A stretch of DNA of 64,000 nt from Butyricimonas virosa (GCF_025148635.1 NZ_CP102269.1:3038001-3102000), one strand, 5' to 3'; shown: positions 34,401 through 43,462, numbered from the stretch's first letter. Notes: a model not told the origin generated them from the sequence alone. Numbers and translations: made by a program.

Positions 34401-35790
34401 CGCCTCGTTGACGGCCGTGTACAACTTGTCGAAAGCCTACCCGGGACCAAACGGGGAACCCGCCGTGGTTTACAGCGTGCGTCTTTCCGCAGACGTGATT
34501 GTTAAGGATAAAACGGGAACATTCACTCCCGCCTCGATCAGTTGCGAGAAGTTGAAGCAGATCGGCAATTCCGCCCCGTACGTCACCACGGAGAAAACAT
34601 TGAAATACCAGCTATCGGACGGCAATCTGACCGACTACACGGGTGCGGTAAGCGTGGGCAGTGCCACTTGGATCGAATTCACGCTCTACGAGGGTAGCAC
34701 GGTGCTGGATCGGGAACGGGTTCCGGTGATTGCGGACGGGAAGGATGGGATTGATGCGAATCTGTTGGATTGGATTGAGGAGTGGAACGGTAACAAAACC
34801 GATGTCGGGAGAGAATTAATCATTTCTCCCCGGATGGTTGCCGGGAAAAAAGAGAGTAGTGGCAAATTTACCGGGGTGATGTTTGGCCGGGATATGATCG
34901 AGGTGGATGGCGTGATGCAGACGGGATTATTCGGGCTGAAGAATGGTGATTTAACCTTTTCCATAGATGCTCAAACAGGGGATGCTTTTTTCGGTGGAAC
35001 TGTCCTTGTTCGGAAAGATGCTAAGAATTACGTGACGATGAATTACAAGGATACGGATGATTGGGGATTGAAAGGAGTTATTGATGGTAACGAGGATAAG
35101 CCTGTTTTTCAACTTGGGAGTGTAAATAAGATTGGTAACTTTAATATTACTAATTCATGTATAGGTAAATCTACAGATAGAGACAATCCGACTGCAGGAA
35201 TGTCTTTGTACGAGGAGTTTATAAAATTTAAAGAAGCTAACAGGCTATCAATGATCGGTAGTAATGTTTATCCGCTCTCTACCGGATTGAAAGGGGTTGC
35301 TCGATTTATTAATAAGGATTATAATCGAACTTTAACTAATTATGGAGTAGAAATAGATGTGGCTGGTGCCAATGAAAATATTGCTATTGATATTCTTAAT
35401 GGAGATGTAAAGTTGGGGAACGGAGTGGTTAAAGGCGGTCGTTATGTATTAAAGTACACGAGTTCATTGAGTGGATACCAGATAGGAGATGACGATGAGT
35501 ATATTGTTTGCACAAATAGTAGTAAAGTTGATTTGAAACTTCCGGCTACACCTAAACAAGGAAAAACTATTTGGGTCAAACAATTGGGGAGCGGTATGGT
35601 CGGTATAATTCCTCAAGGGAATCATAAAATGTATTATCGAGGTAGTAATTATAACTGGGGATTAATCAATGATAAAAGTGGTGGAGTGACGGTATTGGCT
35701 ATGATAACATTTATTGGTAATGTAAATGGAGCGAATTGTTGGGTGATGAATACGATGGATGTTGCAGGGATAAAGTTTGGGGATGATTAG
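31372..35790 (+). CDS. Tail hub / Tal-like protein with variable tip
   Basis: A 1472-aa protein. Residues 1 to about 400 resemble the first part of the 2912-6574 hub (MxxIY start, FRYDLVLESPLYNLLDK, a MxINRxD-type segment, then a long beta region), the Tal or prophage-endopeptidase-tail family. Around 840-1020 are Ig-like beta repeats (TLDGAWSFSGSFSGCTGSVNASTGAITVTGL). The last ~250 residues (from about 35030) switch to AT-rich codons and form a new tip. It would form the tail-tip hub and carry fibres. The composition break suggests the tip was exchanged. No peptidase motif stands out. Confidence 0.78.
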   Translation: MIEIYRKINKEVTLVASVPDDNATLERTLMGADEVTLSVTVSEPLDFRVGDYTLLEGSSYMLNRTPDLVKASAVEFRYDLVLESPLYNLLDKIYISDVQGLSRFSLSGTLNDFVELLLMNINREDFDPGWTWATDKGDHPVTVVTERKNLSFDNTTCRDVLNRLASEFGVEYVVRGRTIAFYERVENATSLVFEQGRGKGLYMLQRQNVDADNTVTRAYVYGSTENLPVGYRKGLVERLCPRERDSDKYIPYFENREEYPKLVEREVYFDDVKPSFTGSVDTIGEDGLTLTCNAIDFSLKEVVIGKEGRVNFLSGDLTGKAFSFTCDGGLVRTLKLIPQEDEMAPAGNDGKRPTIPNATWRVQVGDKFTFTGITLPEAYVRTAEALLAEKGRKWMRAHSSLRVKYNLDVDYRYVREKGIVFNPGDVVGIVVPGIETVQRLRLTSVKKQLHTGKLTCEVSNYLEVSLEDALTAKIQEVKSSIELDRSEVLNAVNATREWTTRNFGRLADEMTDGEAIVWDADGWQIKTVAQVPDAARWNTHAFDDYMDQAVKTESDVVFKNLEVGTFIPGMVGGSGARMDENGYAEMTGLTLREFLKVPELRFNRVDVVSGELWNSIAYGTVESVDTANRVVTLKLEEGEQAGLHVNDICRGIFHNLTGNADGNRVDGCGFLTMAGFSTVYFTPTEIMENGKFRYELKPGTSMHPCPAMKFAVYGNFTDKTRRASAYSTRTYKRYLTEVATWEVDPERNIAMQFGDLSELHVGGVSMEGYSAYLNNIYMKGHLEFMDGQREELKGENGYTVLLTTYDAVVAVDSEGKIDSSLYDIVNVVDGEELVKAGNDTVVVSRFKIQTRIQAYKAGALTYAETPGEGEYAVALTPKGCEYVFADGVLTITKIMVDKATVEIEVNCEGREVFLKLFTLTRLYGGSDAVYMDLTNENASVTCDTEGVVTGSIPGSTAKVYVGTTLDGAWSFSGSFSGCTGSVNASTGAITVTGLTADSGSVTVTAMKRGYASLTAVYNLSKAYPGPNGEPAVVYSVRLSADVIVKDKTGTFTPASISCEKLKQIGNSAPYVTTEKTLKYQLSDGNLTDYTGAVSVGSATWIEFTLYEGSTVLDRERVPVIADGKDGIDANLLDWIEEWNGNKTDVGRELIISPRMVAGKKESSGKFTGVMFGRDMIEVDGVMQTGLFGLKNGDLTFSIDAQTGDAFFGGTVLVRKDAKNYVTMNYKDTDDWGLKGVIDGNEDKPVFQLGSVNKIGNFNITNSCIGKSTDRDNPTAGMSLYEEFIKFKEANRLSMIGSNVYPLSTGLKGVARFINKDYNRTLTNYGVEIDVAGANENIAIDILNGDVKLGNGVVKGGRYVLKYTSSLSGYQIGDDDEYIVCTNSSKVDLKLPATPKQGKTIWVKQLGSGMVGIIPQGNHKMYYRGSNYNWGLINDKSGGVTVLAMITFIGNVNGANCWVMNTMDVAGIKFGDD

Positions 35791-35807
35791 TTTAAATAAA
35801 AATCAAT

Positions 35808-36194
35808 ATGAAAAAAATAAACATGAAACAGATGCGGGTTTTTACCGACTCGTACCGGGAAAAATACTTGCTCGTGGATATGAGTAAGGGATTTATGAAT
35901 GCTATTTATGCCTCTCTTCCTTCCTCGTCCATCACGAGGAGTTTATTGCAGCGCATCCGGGAGTCGGAGGGAGAAATCGAAATCACGTCGGCAGAGGAGA
36001 GCGTGTTGCTTTCGTTGGTTGGCGGGGAGAAGATCAACGGGTTACCGGCAGATGCCTTGTTGTTCGAACTGAACAAGGGAAAGTTTGAGGAACGTTACCG
36101 GGAGGGAATGAGTGTTGATGAAGAGTGTGGGGTGATGCGGGACGTGGTTGATGAGGCTTATAACGAGATGGAGAACGTGAATAAACAGGAATGA
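35808..36194 (+). CDS. Small tail-locus protein of unknown function
   Basis: A 128-aa soluble protein between hub and holin. It has a basic N-terminus (MKKINMKQMRVFTDSYREKY) and a mixed alpha/beta body ending in an acidic helix (DVVDEAYNEMENVNKQE). It may be a chaperone for the tip or a lysis regulator. It is 1 bp from the holin gene, in the same operon. Confidence 0.65.
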   Translation: MKKINMKQMRVFTDSYREKYLLVDMSKGFMNAIYASLPSSSITRSLLQRIRESEGEIEITSAEESVLLSLVGGEKINGLPADALLFELNKGKFEERYREGMSVDEECGVMRDVVDEAYNEMENVNKQE

Positions 36195-36195
36195 G

Positions 36196-36654
36196 ATGAT
36201 TGATTATTTGGTAACGGGAGAATTCTCCCGGATACAGTTGCGGGTGTATATCATCCTAGCCATGTGGGTGGTGATGGTGATGGCGGTTTGTATGGACTTG
36301 TGGGCGGGGGTGAATAGTGCCAGGGCTAGGGGAGAAGTGATAAACTCGGGTGGGTTCCGGCGGACGATCGGGAAACTGGGGGATTATTGGCGGATACAGG
36401 TGATGGCGTTGATTTTTGACGTGATCGGGAGTTGTATCCCGTGGTATGAATATCCTTATGCCTCGATGATCGTGACGGCGGCGATCGTGCTGATCGAGGG
36501 ACGGAGCGTGTGGGAGAACGAGCGGGCGAAAAAAGGAAACGTGGCGAAGTTGCCGGCAGCGATCCGGGATATTATCAATTGCACGACGGCGAAGAGTGCC
36601 GAGGAGTTGTTGAAAAAGATAAAAGAACTGGATGATGGACAAAAGGCAACTTAG
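36196..36654 (+). CDS. Phage holin-type membrane protein
   Basis: A 152-aa protein with membrane segments at about residues 19-39 (VYIILAMWVVMVMAVCMDLWAG) and 73-100 (IQVMALIFDVIGSCIPWYEYPYASMIVTAAIVLI), and a charged C-terminal tail. The layout and the DLWAG segment match Bacteroidota holins of the phage_holin_4-type. It would make holes that release the endolysin encoded next, whose gene overlaps by 23 bp. A holin is needed to free particles from the cell whether they are phages or tailocins. Confidence 0.8.
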   Translation: MIDYLVTGEFSRIQLRVYIILAMWVVMVMAVCMDLWAGVNSARARGEVINSGGFRRTIGKLGDYWRIQVMALIFDVIGSCIPWYEYPYASMIVTAAIVLIEGRSVWENERAKKGNVAKLPAAIRDIINCTTAKSAEELLKKIKELDDGQKAT

Positions 36655-37090
36655 GAACTTGATTCGACGAGTACTGATCGGGATCGGGGGGTACTCGGAG
36701 GAGGCGGAAAACTTGCTGATGGGGACGGCAGCCCAAGAGTCGGCATTGGGTGAATATATCCGTCAGTTGGGGAACGGTCCGGCCTTGGGGATTTTCCAGA
36801 TGGAACCGGAGACTTTTGATGACATCGTGCGGAACTATTTGTCGTATCGGCCGGATTTGTGCCGGAAAGTGCTGATCGTATCCGGCGTGATCAATTTGAA
36901 AAGTGAATACTTGGAATATAATCTGGCACTGGCAATCAGCATGGCCCGGATGCACTACGCCCGGGTTCGGGAAAAGATTCCCTCGGACCTGACGGGATGG
37001 GCGGGGTACTGGAAACGGTTTTACAATACCCCGCAAGGCAAAGGTACGGAAGAGGAATTCGTGTATAATTATAAACAATACGTGTTATAG
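36632..37090 (+). CDS. Endolysin, lysozyme/transglycosylase-like
   Basis: A 152-aa protein. AAQESALGEY (catalytic Glu about 36) and GPALGIFQMEP are the lytic-transglycosylase / phage-lysozyme core, where the glutamate cleaves the glycan backbone. A Tyr/Trp-rich end (GWAGYWKRFYNTPQGKGT) is typical for phage enzymes. No signal peptide, so it depends on the holin. A second ATG at 36635 is an equal candidate start. The overlap with the holin gene suggests coupled translation. The first prophage uses an amidase instead, so the two lysis sets are unrelated. Confidence 0.85.
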   Translation: MMDKRQLRNLIRRVLIGIGGYSEEAENLLMGTAAQESALGEYIRQLGNGPALGIFQMEPETFDDIVRNYLSYRPDLCRKVLIVSGVINLKSEYLEYNLALAISMARMHYARVREKIPSDLTGWAGYWKRFYNTPQGKGTEEEFVYNYKQYVL

Positions 37091-37092
37091 GT

Positions 37093-40000
37093 ATGGGAAC
37101 AATAGATATAAAGAATTTTCCGGCTCATAGCGTGTCGGATGAGGATACTTTTTTGATGACGGATGCGAAGAACGGGTTTGTGGCGGGGAGCATGACGTTG
37201 AAGGATATGAAAGAGAAGGTTATTACCCCGTTGGTCAAGGCCTTATCACTGGATTACGAGTTGTTGACTCAAGCCGAATATGATGCTATCGGGAAAAAGA
37301 AAGAAGGGACATTGTATGCTATCGAGGAAGACGGGAAACTGGTAAGGACATATATCGGCTCGTTGCCCTTGACGGTGGGAGGCACGCTGGGAAGTTTGGA
37401 TAACGTGGACGAGGAGGCGGATCATGCCGGAAGCGAGGACGTGGTGTTGATGCGGGCGAAAGGAAGTGGGACGTGGACACTGAAACGCCTGTCGGAAATC
37501 GGCGGCGGGGGTGGGGGGACCGGGGTACAACGTAATGTCCGGATCGTGAATAATTTGGATAGCAAGAATATTTCGGCCAGCAAGGGAGAGCCTTGCTGGT
37601 TGAATTTCACCTTCGTAAGTCAAGAACGGTACGCGGATTCCGAGCCGTACGAGGACACCGGGGAGCGGGGACTACTGCAAATATCGGTGAGGAACGGGGA
37701 TCATTCGGATTACTTGGTCGTGAAACAGGTGTACGTGAATAGTGCTTCCCCGGTAGCTTTTGACGTGGCCGAGTTCTTGAGTTCGGGAGCCAATAACGTG
37801 ATGATCAAGGTGACGGGGGAGGTTACGGAAGTCACGACACCCGCTTTCGTTTACACCGTTCAACTGACGGCGTTGTCCATTTTTGCCGATAATTTCCGGT
37901 GGTGGACGGCCTACTCGGGGGCGATTATTTTACCGTTGAATATCGGGGGGAATATAGCAAAGACGTTGCACGTTTCGATGTCGGGAAAGGACTATAACGA
38001 GTCGTACGAGGTGGCGATCGGGACGAACGTGTATATCGAGACGGCCTATAATTACACGATTCCTCACCCGGGGAAGACGGGGGTGTTCCGAGTGTCGGCG
38101 TACGTGGCGAATTCGGACGAGAGTATCAAGACGAAGACGGTTGCTTTCAACATTATTTGTGCTGTTGCCGGGGAGCGGGTGAAATTGATTGCCATTAATA
38201 ATGCGTTGGAGAAGGCCACGAACTGGGTGGAGAACACGTTGTTCGATTACGCCATGTACGACGGGGATAGCGTGAGTACGTTTGCCCGGTTCGTGATCAT
38301 GAAAGAGGGGCAACAAGTGTTTTCCTCGAATGAAAACAGTATTGCCGTGTCGACCAAGCACACGTTCTCTCTTCCCTTGGAAATAGACACGTTGGACAAC
38401 AGCGAGTTTTCCATCCAAGTGGAGGTGCTTGACGAGTCGGTTGCACTGACGTCACCACTCGTTTTCCCCGTGAACAACTCGCTGGGATATTCCGCCGTTG
38501 CCGGGGCGACCTTGTATGTCAACCCGCGAACCCGCAATAATCGGCAGGAAAATTACCGGGAGGTGGTGAACGAGATGGATGGTACGGCGATTGCTGCCGA
38601 GTGGAAGAATATGAATTGGGGAAATGACGGGTGGGTACCGGATGCGGACGGGAACCGGGTGTTGCGACTGATGGCGGGTTCTTCGTTGACGATGGCTTAT
38701 TATCCATTCGCAAGGGAATGCGCCCGGGTCGGGAAGACGCTGGAGATTGATTACCGGGTGGATCACGTGACGGATTACTCGAAACCGATCGTGACGATTT
38801 CCACGCCCGACGGGGTGTCGTTCACGGGGCTGAACATTTACGCGGATCAGATCGTGATGCACTCGCAGTCGCTCCGGGAGGACAGCGTGCAGAGCCTCCA
38901 CACGTTCGAGGGAAAGCGGACCCGGTTCACGCTGACGATTCTCCCGATGGCGTACGGGAATCCGGATTTTAATCTCTGTATCCTGTATATCAACGGGGTT
39001 AAGAACCGGGAGTTCGCTTACGAGGATAATGATTATTTTGCCCAGAGAGGGGGCATCGTGATCGGCTCGGACTGCGCGGATGTGGATATATACGGAATCC
39101 GGGAATACGATTCCGGCCTGACATCGCAGGGTGTGTTGACGAATTATATCAACTGGTTATCCGATTCGGCAGAAAAGGCTCGTGTCCGGTTGTATAACGA
39201 TATTCTGGACGGGAACGGTTCGGAGGTGGATTTTGACAACACGAAGGATCAGTTGAATTGCCTCGTGTTTGACAACACGATTCCCTCGATGGCCGACCAG
39301 ACAGCACGGGTGGGTAATTTGAACGTGCTGTTCACGGACCACCCGGAATGGAACGTTTTGATTTCCGGAGTCACGGCGAAAGGACAGGGTACGTCCTCGA
39401 TGAAGTACTGGATATGGAATACCCGTTACCAATTGGACAAGGCGAAATCGGTGATCACTCATGCCGACGGGACGACAAGCACGAAGAAGTGGCAGATGGT
39501 GCCATGGATTCCGGCAGGGCAGAAGTTCACTGCGAAGAAGAATTTCGCTTCTTCGATGCAATCGCACAAGATCGGGTCGGTGAATGGTTATAACGATTTG
39601 TACCGGGAAGTGGGATTGCGGAACGAGGCGATGGAAACGGAGTCTTATGCGGATGCCCGTGTGGCGGTGTACCAGTTGCCTTTCGTGTGTTTCGAGAAGT
39701 CGGTGAACGAGGAGGGGCGTACGGTGTACACGTTCCGGGGATTGTACACGTTCGGGCCCGACAAGGGAGACAAGTACACGTTCGGTTTCGACACGGATTT
39801 GTTCCCGAACCTGATCAGTATCGAGGGATCGGATAACTCGCCATTATGTACGCTGTTCCGGGTACCTTGGAATAATAACGTGTTGTATAATAATGATGAA
39901 GAGGCTTTCCAGTATAACGGGGCGAATAGCTGGGATGCCGGAGAGGGTAAGGTGGAGAGTATATCGAGGTTTATCCCGGCATATAATATCGTGTATGAAT

Positions 40001-42594
40001 GTTCTCCCCGTTTGTTGCCTTTTGACGGGCCCCCGGAAGAGTTGAACGAGCAGGCCGCCGCGATGAGAACTCGGCCATGCGAATTCTGGATTGCCAAGGC
40101 GGGAGATGGGAGCCGATTTGACGTGTATTATTTCGAGGCGTCGTTGAATCGTTTTATTCCCTCGGACACGGGGAAGGGGGTGATGAATCTGGTCACGCAA
40201 TTGGTGGATAAAGGGTACGGGCTGTCGGCTGCAGATCTGGCGGGAAAGACGAATGACGAGTTGAACATGTTATTTGTGAATGCCCGGATTGCCAAGTTCA
40301 GGGCGGAGGCTCCGTTGTACTGGGACGTGGATGACACGTTGTTTTTCATGAATAACGTGGAGTTTAACGCGGGAACGGATGAGCGGGCGAAGAACACGTA
40401 TCCTTACTCGTTCGGGACGGAGACGAGCCGTTTCCGCTGGCGGGTGGACGACGCGGACACCCGGTTTGACACGACGAACCGGGGATTGCCGAACAAGGAG
40501 TATAGCGTGGAAACGCATGACACGGATGAAACCGGGGCCTCGATCTGGAACGGGGAGACGAATAACTTCTTTAACTTGATGGAGTTGGCTTTCCCGGAGG
40601 AGAAGGTGGCCAGTATGCGAGGGATGATGACGGCCATGCAGTCGCTGGGCGGGCTGAAGTCGGGGAATGATCTGGAAAAGATATATGCTTTTTACCAGAA
40701 GTATTTCTTTGATGAGGCACAGGAGTATTTCCCGGCAAATTCATACAATGCCGATGCCAGGTATTGTTACGAAAACGGCAAGTTGGCTTATCGTGCCGGA
40801 ATTTATTCGAACGACACGGACCCGATCACGCAGTCGCTTGGCGACCACTATCAAGCGGAGCAGCGATGGATCACGAAACGTATCCTGTATATGATGTCAA
40901 AGTATAGTTTCGGTTTGTTCTCGGCCGCGGGAACGGACACGATCACGGTACGTGCCGCCGGAAACACGATCACGTACGATCTGACCCCGGCGATGGATAT
41001 GTACCCGGCAATTGCCAACGGTACGTCGATTATTCGGGGCGAACGGACCCGGGCAGGGGAGACTTGTTCCATGGTGATTGAACTTTCCGGAACGGGCGAC
41101 CAACAGAACGCGATACAGGGTGCCTCTTATTTGCAAGACATCGGGGATTGGTATGACAAGAATGTGCAAGGGTCCATGGTGATACAGGGACGGATGCTCC
41201 GGGAAATTCGCTTGGGGAGCAAGACGGGGCATATCGTGATCTCGATCACGTCGTTGACAATTTCGAATTGCACGTCGTTGCAGAAACTCGTGTTGTCGAA
41301 TATTGCCACGTTGAGTGGTACGTTGAACTTGACTTCCTGCACGCACTTGCAAGAGGTGTATGCTGACGGAACCTCCCTTTCGCAGATGAAACTTCCGACG
41401 GGTGGTAGTATGCGGGTGATCGAGTTTAGTCCCCGCAATCAGTACCTGTCACTGTCGAACTACCCGTTGCTCCCGACGGAGGGAGTCAGGATAGAGCAAT
41501 GCAAGGGGATTATCACGGACTTTTTCGTGGAGGATTGTCCGTTACTTCACCCGGTGAAGTTGCTGGTAGAGGTGATGGAGGCCCAGAAAGAACAGGGGAC
41601 GGAACACGCTTTGAAACGGGTGCGGGTCGTGGGATTTAACGAGACGTACGATAGTTCGGATATACTTGATAAATTGGCTATCTTGGTTGATGGAAGTTAC
41701 GAGGGACTGAGCAGTGAAGGAATTGCCGGGGAAGACCCGGTTCCGGTGCTGGACGGAACATTGAATATTCACGCAGATGTTTACGAGGAGTCGATCAATG
41801 CTTTACGGAGTAAATTTAATAGGTTGGTGTTGAATATCACAGGAAATTATTATGTCCGGTTTAAAGACCCGGAATTCCAGCGGTTGGTGGTGGAGAGATG
41901 GAGTACGGACGGGGTGGGTGTGACTCGTAAACAGTTGGCAGCCGTGACAGATTTTCCTAATGATTATTTTAAGGATAATAAGGAAATAACAGACCTGTCT
42001 GATTTTGCAAATAATTTTGTGAATGTTAATTTGTTTAAGCAAAGAACATTTGAAAATTGTACCGGATTAAAGACAATAAGTTTACCTAGTGAAAAGATAG
42101 ATACGTCAGCAATAGCTATATTTGGTCATACTTCTTTGGATGAAAATGGTATAGATTTATCTTGTTTAACAACTTTGGGATTTGGTATATTTAGAGACTG
42201 TCGGTTTGTTCATGTTTTTATTCCAAATACCTTACTTTTGGATATGGATTATTCTCAACAATGGCAAGATAATTTGAGATTACTTACCATGGAATTGGAA
42301 GAAGGTCTTTCGGTTGTTCCGAATTCGTTATGTTCTGGATGTAGGTTATTGACGACTATTATTTTTCCTTCCACCATTACAACCATCGGGGGGAGTGTCG
42401 TACATGGATGTAATAATTTGAAAAATTTTATATGTAAACCAATAACACCTCCTGCATTAGTGAGCGATTTGGGTTATATATATACTGATTTCAATATCTA
42501 TGTCCCGGATGAGTCCGTGGAAGCATATAAAATGGCTTGGAAAAATTATTCAGGTAAAATAAAACCGATGAGTCAAAAACCGGAGAATGTGTAA
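37093..42594 (+). CDS. Giant tail fibre / receptor-binding protein with BspA-like LRR tip
   Basis: An 1833-aa protein. The N-terminal ~150 residues look like a tail-attachment part (MGTIDIKNFPAHSVSDEDTF). The middle has Ig-like beta domains (about 150-480), a lectin or jelly-roll region (about 490-680) and a large globular region (about 690-1330). The C-terminus from about 1350 has beta-helix or LRR turns. The last 200 residues (FENCTGLKTISLP, HTSLDENG, CNNLKNFICKP, IYVPDESVEAYKMAW) match BspA-type LRR_5 repeats, usual in surface adhesins. From about 41940 codons turn AT-rich. The best candidate for target-cell recognition. Confidence 0.78.
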   Translation: MGTIDIKNFPAHSVSDEDTFLMTDAKNGFVAGSMTLKDMKEKVITPLVKALSLDYELLTQAEYDAIGKKKEGTLYAIEEDGKLVRTYIGSLPLTVGGTLGSLDNVDEEADHAGSEDVVLMRAKGSGTWTLKRLSEIGGGGGGTGVQRNVRIVNNLDSKNISASKGEPCWLNFTFVSQERYADSEPYEDTGERGLLQISVRNGDHSDYLVVKQVYVNSASPVAFDVAEFLSSGANNVMIKVTGEVTEVTTPAFVYTVQLTALSIFADNFRWWTAYSGAIILPLNIGGNIAKTLHVSMSGKDYNESYEVAIGTNVYIETAYNYTIPHPGKTGVFRVSAYVANSDESIKTKTVAFNIICAVAGERVKLIAINNALEKATNWVENTLFDYAMYDGDSVSTFARFVIMKEGQQVFSSNENSIAVSTKHTFSLPLEIDTLDNSEFSIQVEVLDESVALTSPLVFPVNNSLGYSAVAGATLYVNPRTRNNRQENYREVVNEMDGTAIAAEWKNMNWGNDGWVPDADGNRVLRLMAGSSLTMAYYPFARECARVGKTLEIDYRVDHVTDYSKPIVTISTPDGVSFTGLNIYADQIVMHSQSLREDSVQSLHTFEGKRTRFTLTILPMAYGNPDFNLCILYINGVKNREFAYEDNDYFAQRGGIVIGSDCADVDIYGIREYDSGLTSQGVLTNYINWLSDSAEKARVRLYNDILDGNGSEVDFDNTKDQLNCLVFDNTIPSMADQTARVGNLNVLFTDHPEWNVLISGVTAKGQGTSSMKYWIWNTRYQLDKAKSVITHADGTTSTKKWQMVPWIPAGQKFTAKKNFASSMQSHKIGSVNGYNDLYREVGLRNEAMETESYADARVAVYQLPFVCFEKSVNEEGRTVYTFRGLYTFGPDKGDKYTFGFDTDLFPNLISIEGSDNSPLCTLFRVPWNNNVLYNNDEEAFQYNGANSWDAGEGKVESISRFIPAYNIVYECSPRLLPFDGPPEELNEQAAAMRTRPCEFWIAKAGDGSRFDVYYFEASLNRFIPSDTGKGVMNLVTQLVDKGYGLSAADLAGKTNDELNMLFVNARIAKFRAEAPLYWDVDDTLFFMNNVEFNAGTDERAKNTYPYSFGTETSRFRWRVDDADTRFDTTNRGLPNKEYSVETHDTDETGASIWNGETNNFFNLMELAFPEEKVASMRGMMTAMQSLGGLKSGNDLEKIYAFYQKYFFDEAQEYFPANSYNADARYCYENGKLAYRAGIYSNDTDPITQSLGDHYQAEQRWITKRILYMMSKYSFGLFSAAGTDTITVRAAGNTITYDLTPAMDMYPAIANGTSIIRGERTRAGETCSMVIELSGTGDQQNAIQGASYLQDIGDWYDKNVQGSMVIQGRMLREIRLGSKTGHIVISITSLTISNCTSLQKLVLSNIATLSGTLNLTSCTHLQEVYADGTSLSQMKLPTGGSMRVIEFSPRNQYLSLSNYPLLPTEGVRIEQCKGIITDFFVEDCPLLHPVKLLVEVMEAQKEQGTEHALKRVRVVGFNETYDSSDILDKLAILVDGSYEGLSSEGIAGEDPVPVLDGTLNIHADVYEESINALRSKFNRLVLNITGNYYVRFKDPEFQRLVVERWSTDGVGVTRKQLAAVTDFPNDYFKDNKEITDLSDFANNFVNVNLFKQRTFENCTGLKTISLPSEKIDTSAIAIFGHTSLDENGIDLSCLTTLGFGIFRDCRFVHVFIPNTLLLDMDYSQQWQDNLRLLTMELEEGLSVVPNSLCSGCRLLTTIIFPSTITTIGGSVVHGCNNLKNFICKPITPPALVSDLGYIYTDFNIYVPDESVEAYKMAWKNYSGKIKPMSQKPENV

Positions 42595-42608
42595 AAGATT
42601 GGATTGAT

Positions 42609-43157
42609 ATGAAGACTCTGATTATATGCGGCGTGATTTGTTTGTTGTTGGGGTTCTTTGTCGGGAGGTACACGATGAAGGAGGGGAAAAGGACAATTTA
42701 CATGAAGGGAGAGACGATTCGAGATACTATAACGTGCTTTATTCCGGACACGGTTCGCCTGTCCGGAGAAGTACGTTATAAGTACAAGTACAAAACGGAT
42801 ACGGTTTACCGGGATGTCCCGGCCGTGGATCGGGAAGGAACGCTAAAGAGTACGATAGAGGATTGGAATTTAATTCGGGATTACAAGAGGACCTTGTTCG
42901 ATAATGAATCCGGGAAATTAGCTGTGGGGCTTTCCGTGCAGTACAATGAATTACAACATCTTACTTATGCTTATACTCCTGTGCGGGAACGGGTTATGAT
43001 TGTAAAAAAGAGTGTGTGGGTGCCGTTTGTTTCGGCATCCTTCTACACAAAAGGTCATGATTTGTCTTTTGGTGGGGGATGTTTTTATCACGACTTGGGG
43101 TTCCGAATTGAATACAAATTTGACGGTTTTAACGTGGGGCTGATGTATAAGTTTTGA
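42609..43157 (+). CDS. Membrane-anchored protein, spanin-like
   Basis: A 182-aa protein with one N-terminal membrane anchor (about residues 4-20, LIICGVICLLLGFFVG), a charged periplasmic stretch with TDTVYRDVP repeats, and a beta-rich C-terminal end (FSGGGCFYHDLGFRIEYKFDG type) that ends in F, as outer-membrane proteins do. It could bridge the two membranes as a spanin would. The central part resembles the linker of the 7871 spanin candidate (RDTITCFIPDTV, KTDTVYRDVP). Last gene of the tail operon, followed by a convergent host gene. Confidence 0.6.
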   Translation: MKTLIICGVICLLLGFFVGRYTMKEGKRTIYMKGETIRDTITCFIPDTVRLSGEVRYKYKYKTDTVYRDVPAVDREGTLKSTIEDWNLIRDYKRTLFDNESGKLAVGLSVQYNELQHLTYAYTPVRERVMIVKKSVWVPFVSASFYTKGHDLSFGGGCFYHDLGFRIEYKFDGFNVGLMYKF

Positions 43158-43168
43158 TGAAAAAACAC

Positions 43169-43375
43169 TTATACTACCTGCACGCTTTGTCCCAAAGCGG
43201 TGATGATTTCCCCCTTGGTAATTTTAGCCCGTTTGCGGAATTCGGGTTCTCCATTGCGGGTAACCTCTCCATTTTCCACGAGAATCTTGGCCATGGCACC
43301 GCTGTCAGCGATGCGGGTAGCTTTTAGCAGCTTGATTAATTCAATGTATTCGGTGTCTATTTCAAACGTGATCAT
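43169..43375 (-). CDS. S4-domain RNA-binding protein (YbcJ-like)
   Basis: A 68-aa protein that is a single S4 domain: IELIKLLKATRIADSGAMAKILVENGEVTRNGEPE, then RAKITKGEIITALGQSVQV. The S4 fold binds RNA and small members of this type are thought to act on ribosomes or heat-shock RNA. It has its own TACCTTTG promoter on the minus strand at 43395-43402 and ends 11 bp from the tail operon, so it marks the return to host genes. Confidence 0.88.
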   Translation of the reverse strand: MITFEIDTEYIELIKLLKATRIADSGAMAKILVENGEVTRNGEPEFRKRAKITKGEIITALGQSVQVV

Positions 43376-43394
43376 GGTGTCTGTATTTTGGATG

Positions 43395-43462
43395 CAAAGG
43401 TAACCAATTTTTGTTGCATACCGTAAAGTAGAAACAACTTAAGGAGTTGAATGTTATTTTTG
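43395..43462. promoter_or_regulatory. Divergent promoters of S4 and FadL-like genes
   Basis: Minus strand TACCTTTG at 43395-43402 and plus strand TATTTTTG at 43455-43462, both TAnnTTTG boxes. The plus-strand leader is about 70 nt. Confidence 0.6.

Noticed and set aside
17555..43157. Type VI secretion or contractile injection system
   Set aside because: No sheath, baseplate wedge, ClpV or membrane complex genes. The tube, chaperone frameshift and hub fit a non-contractile tail.
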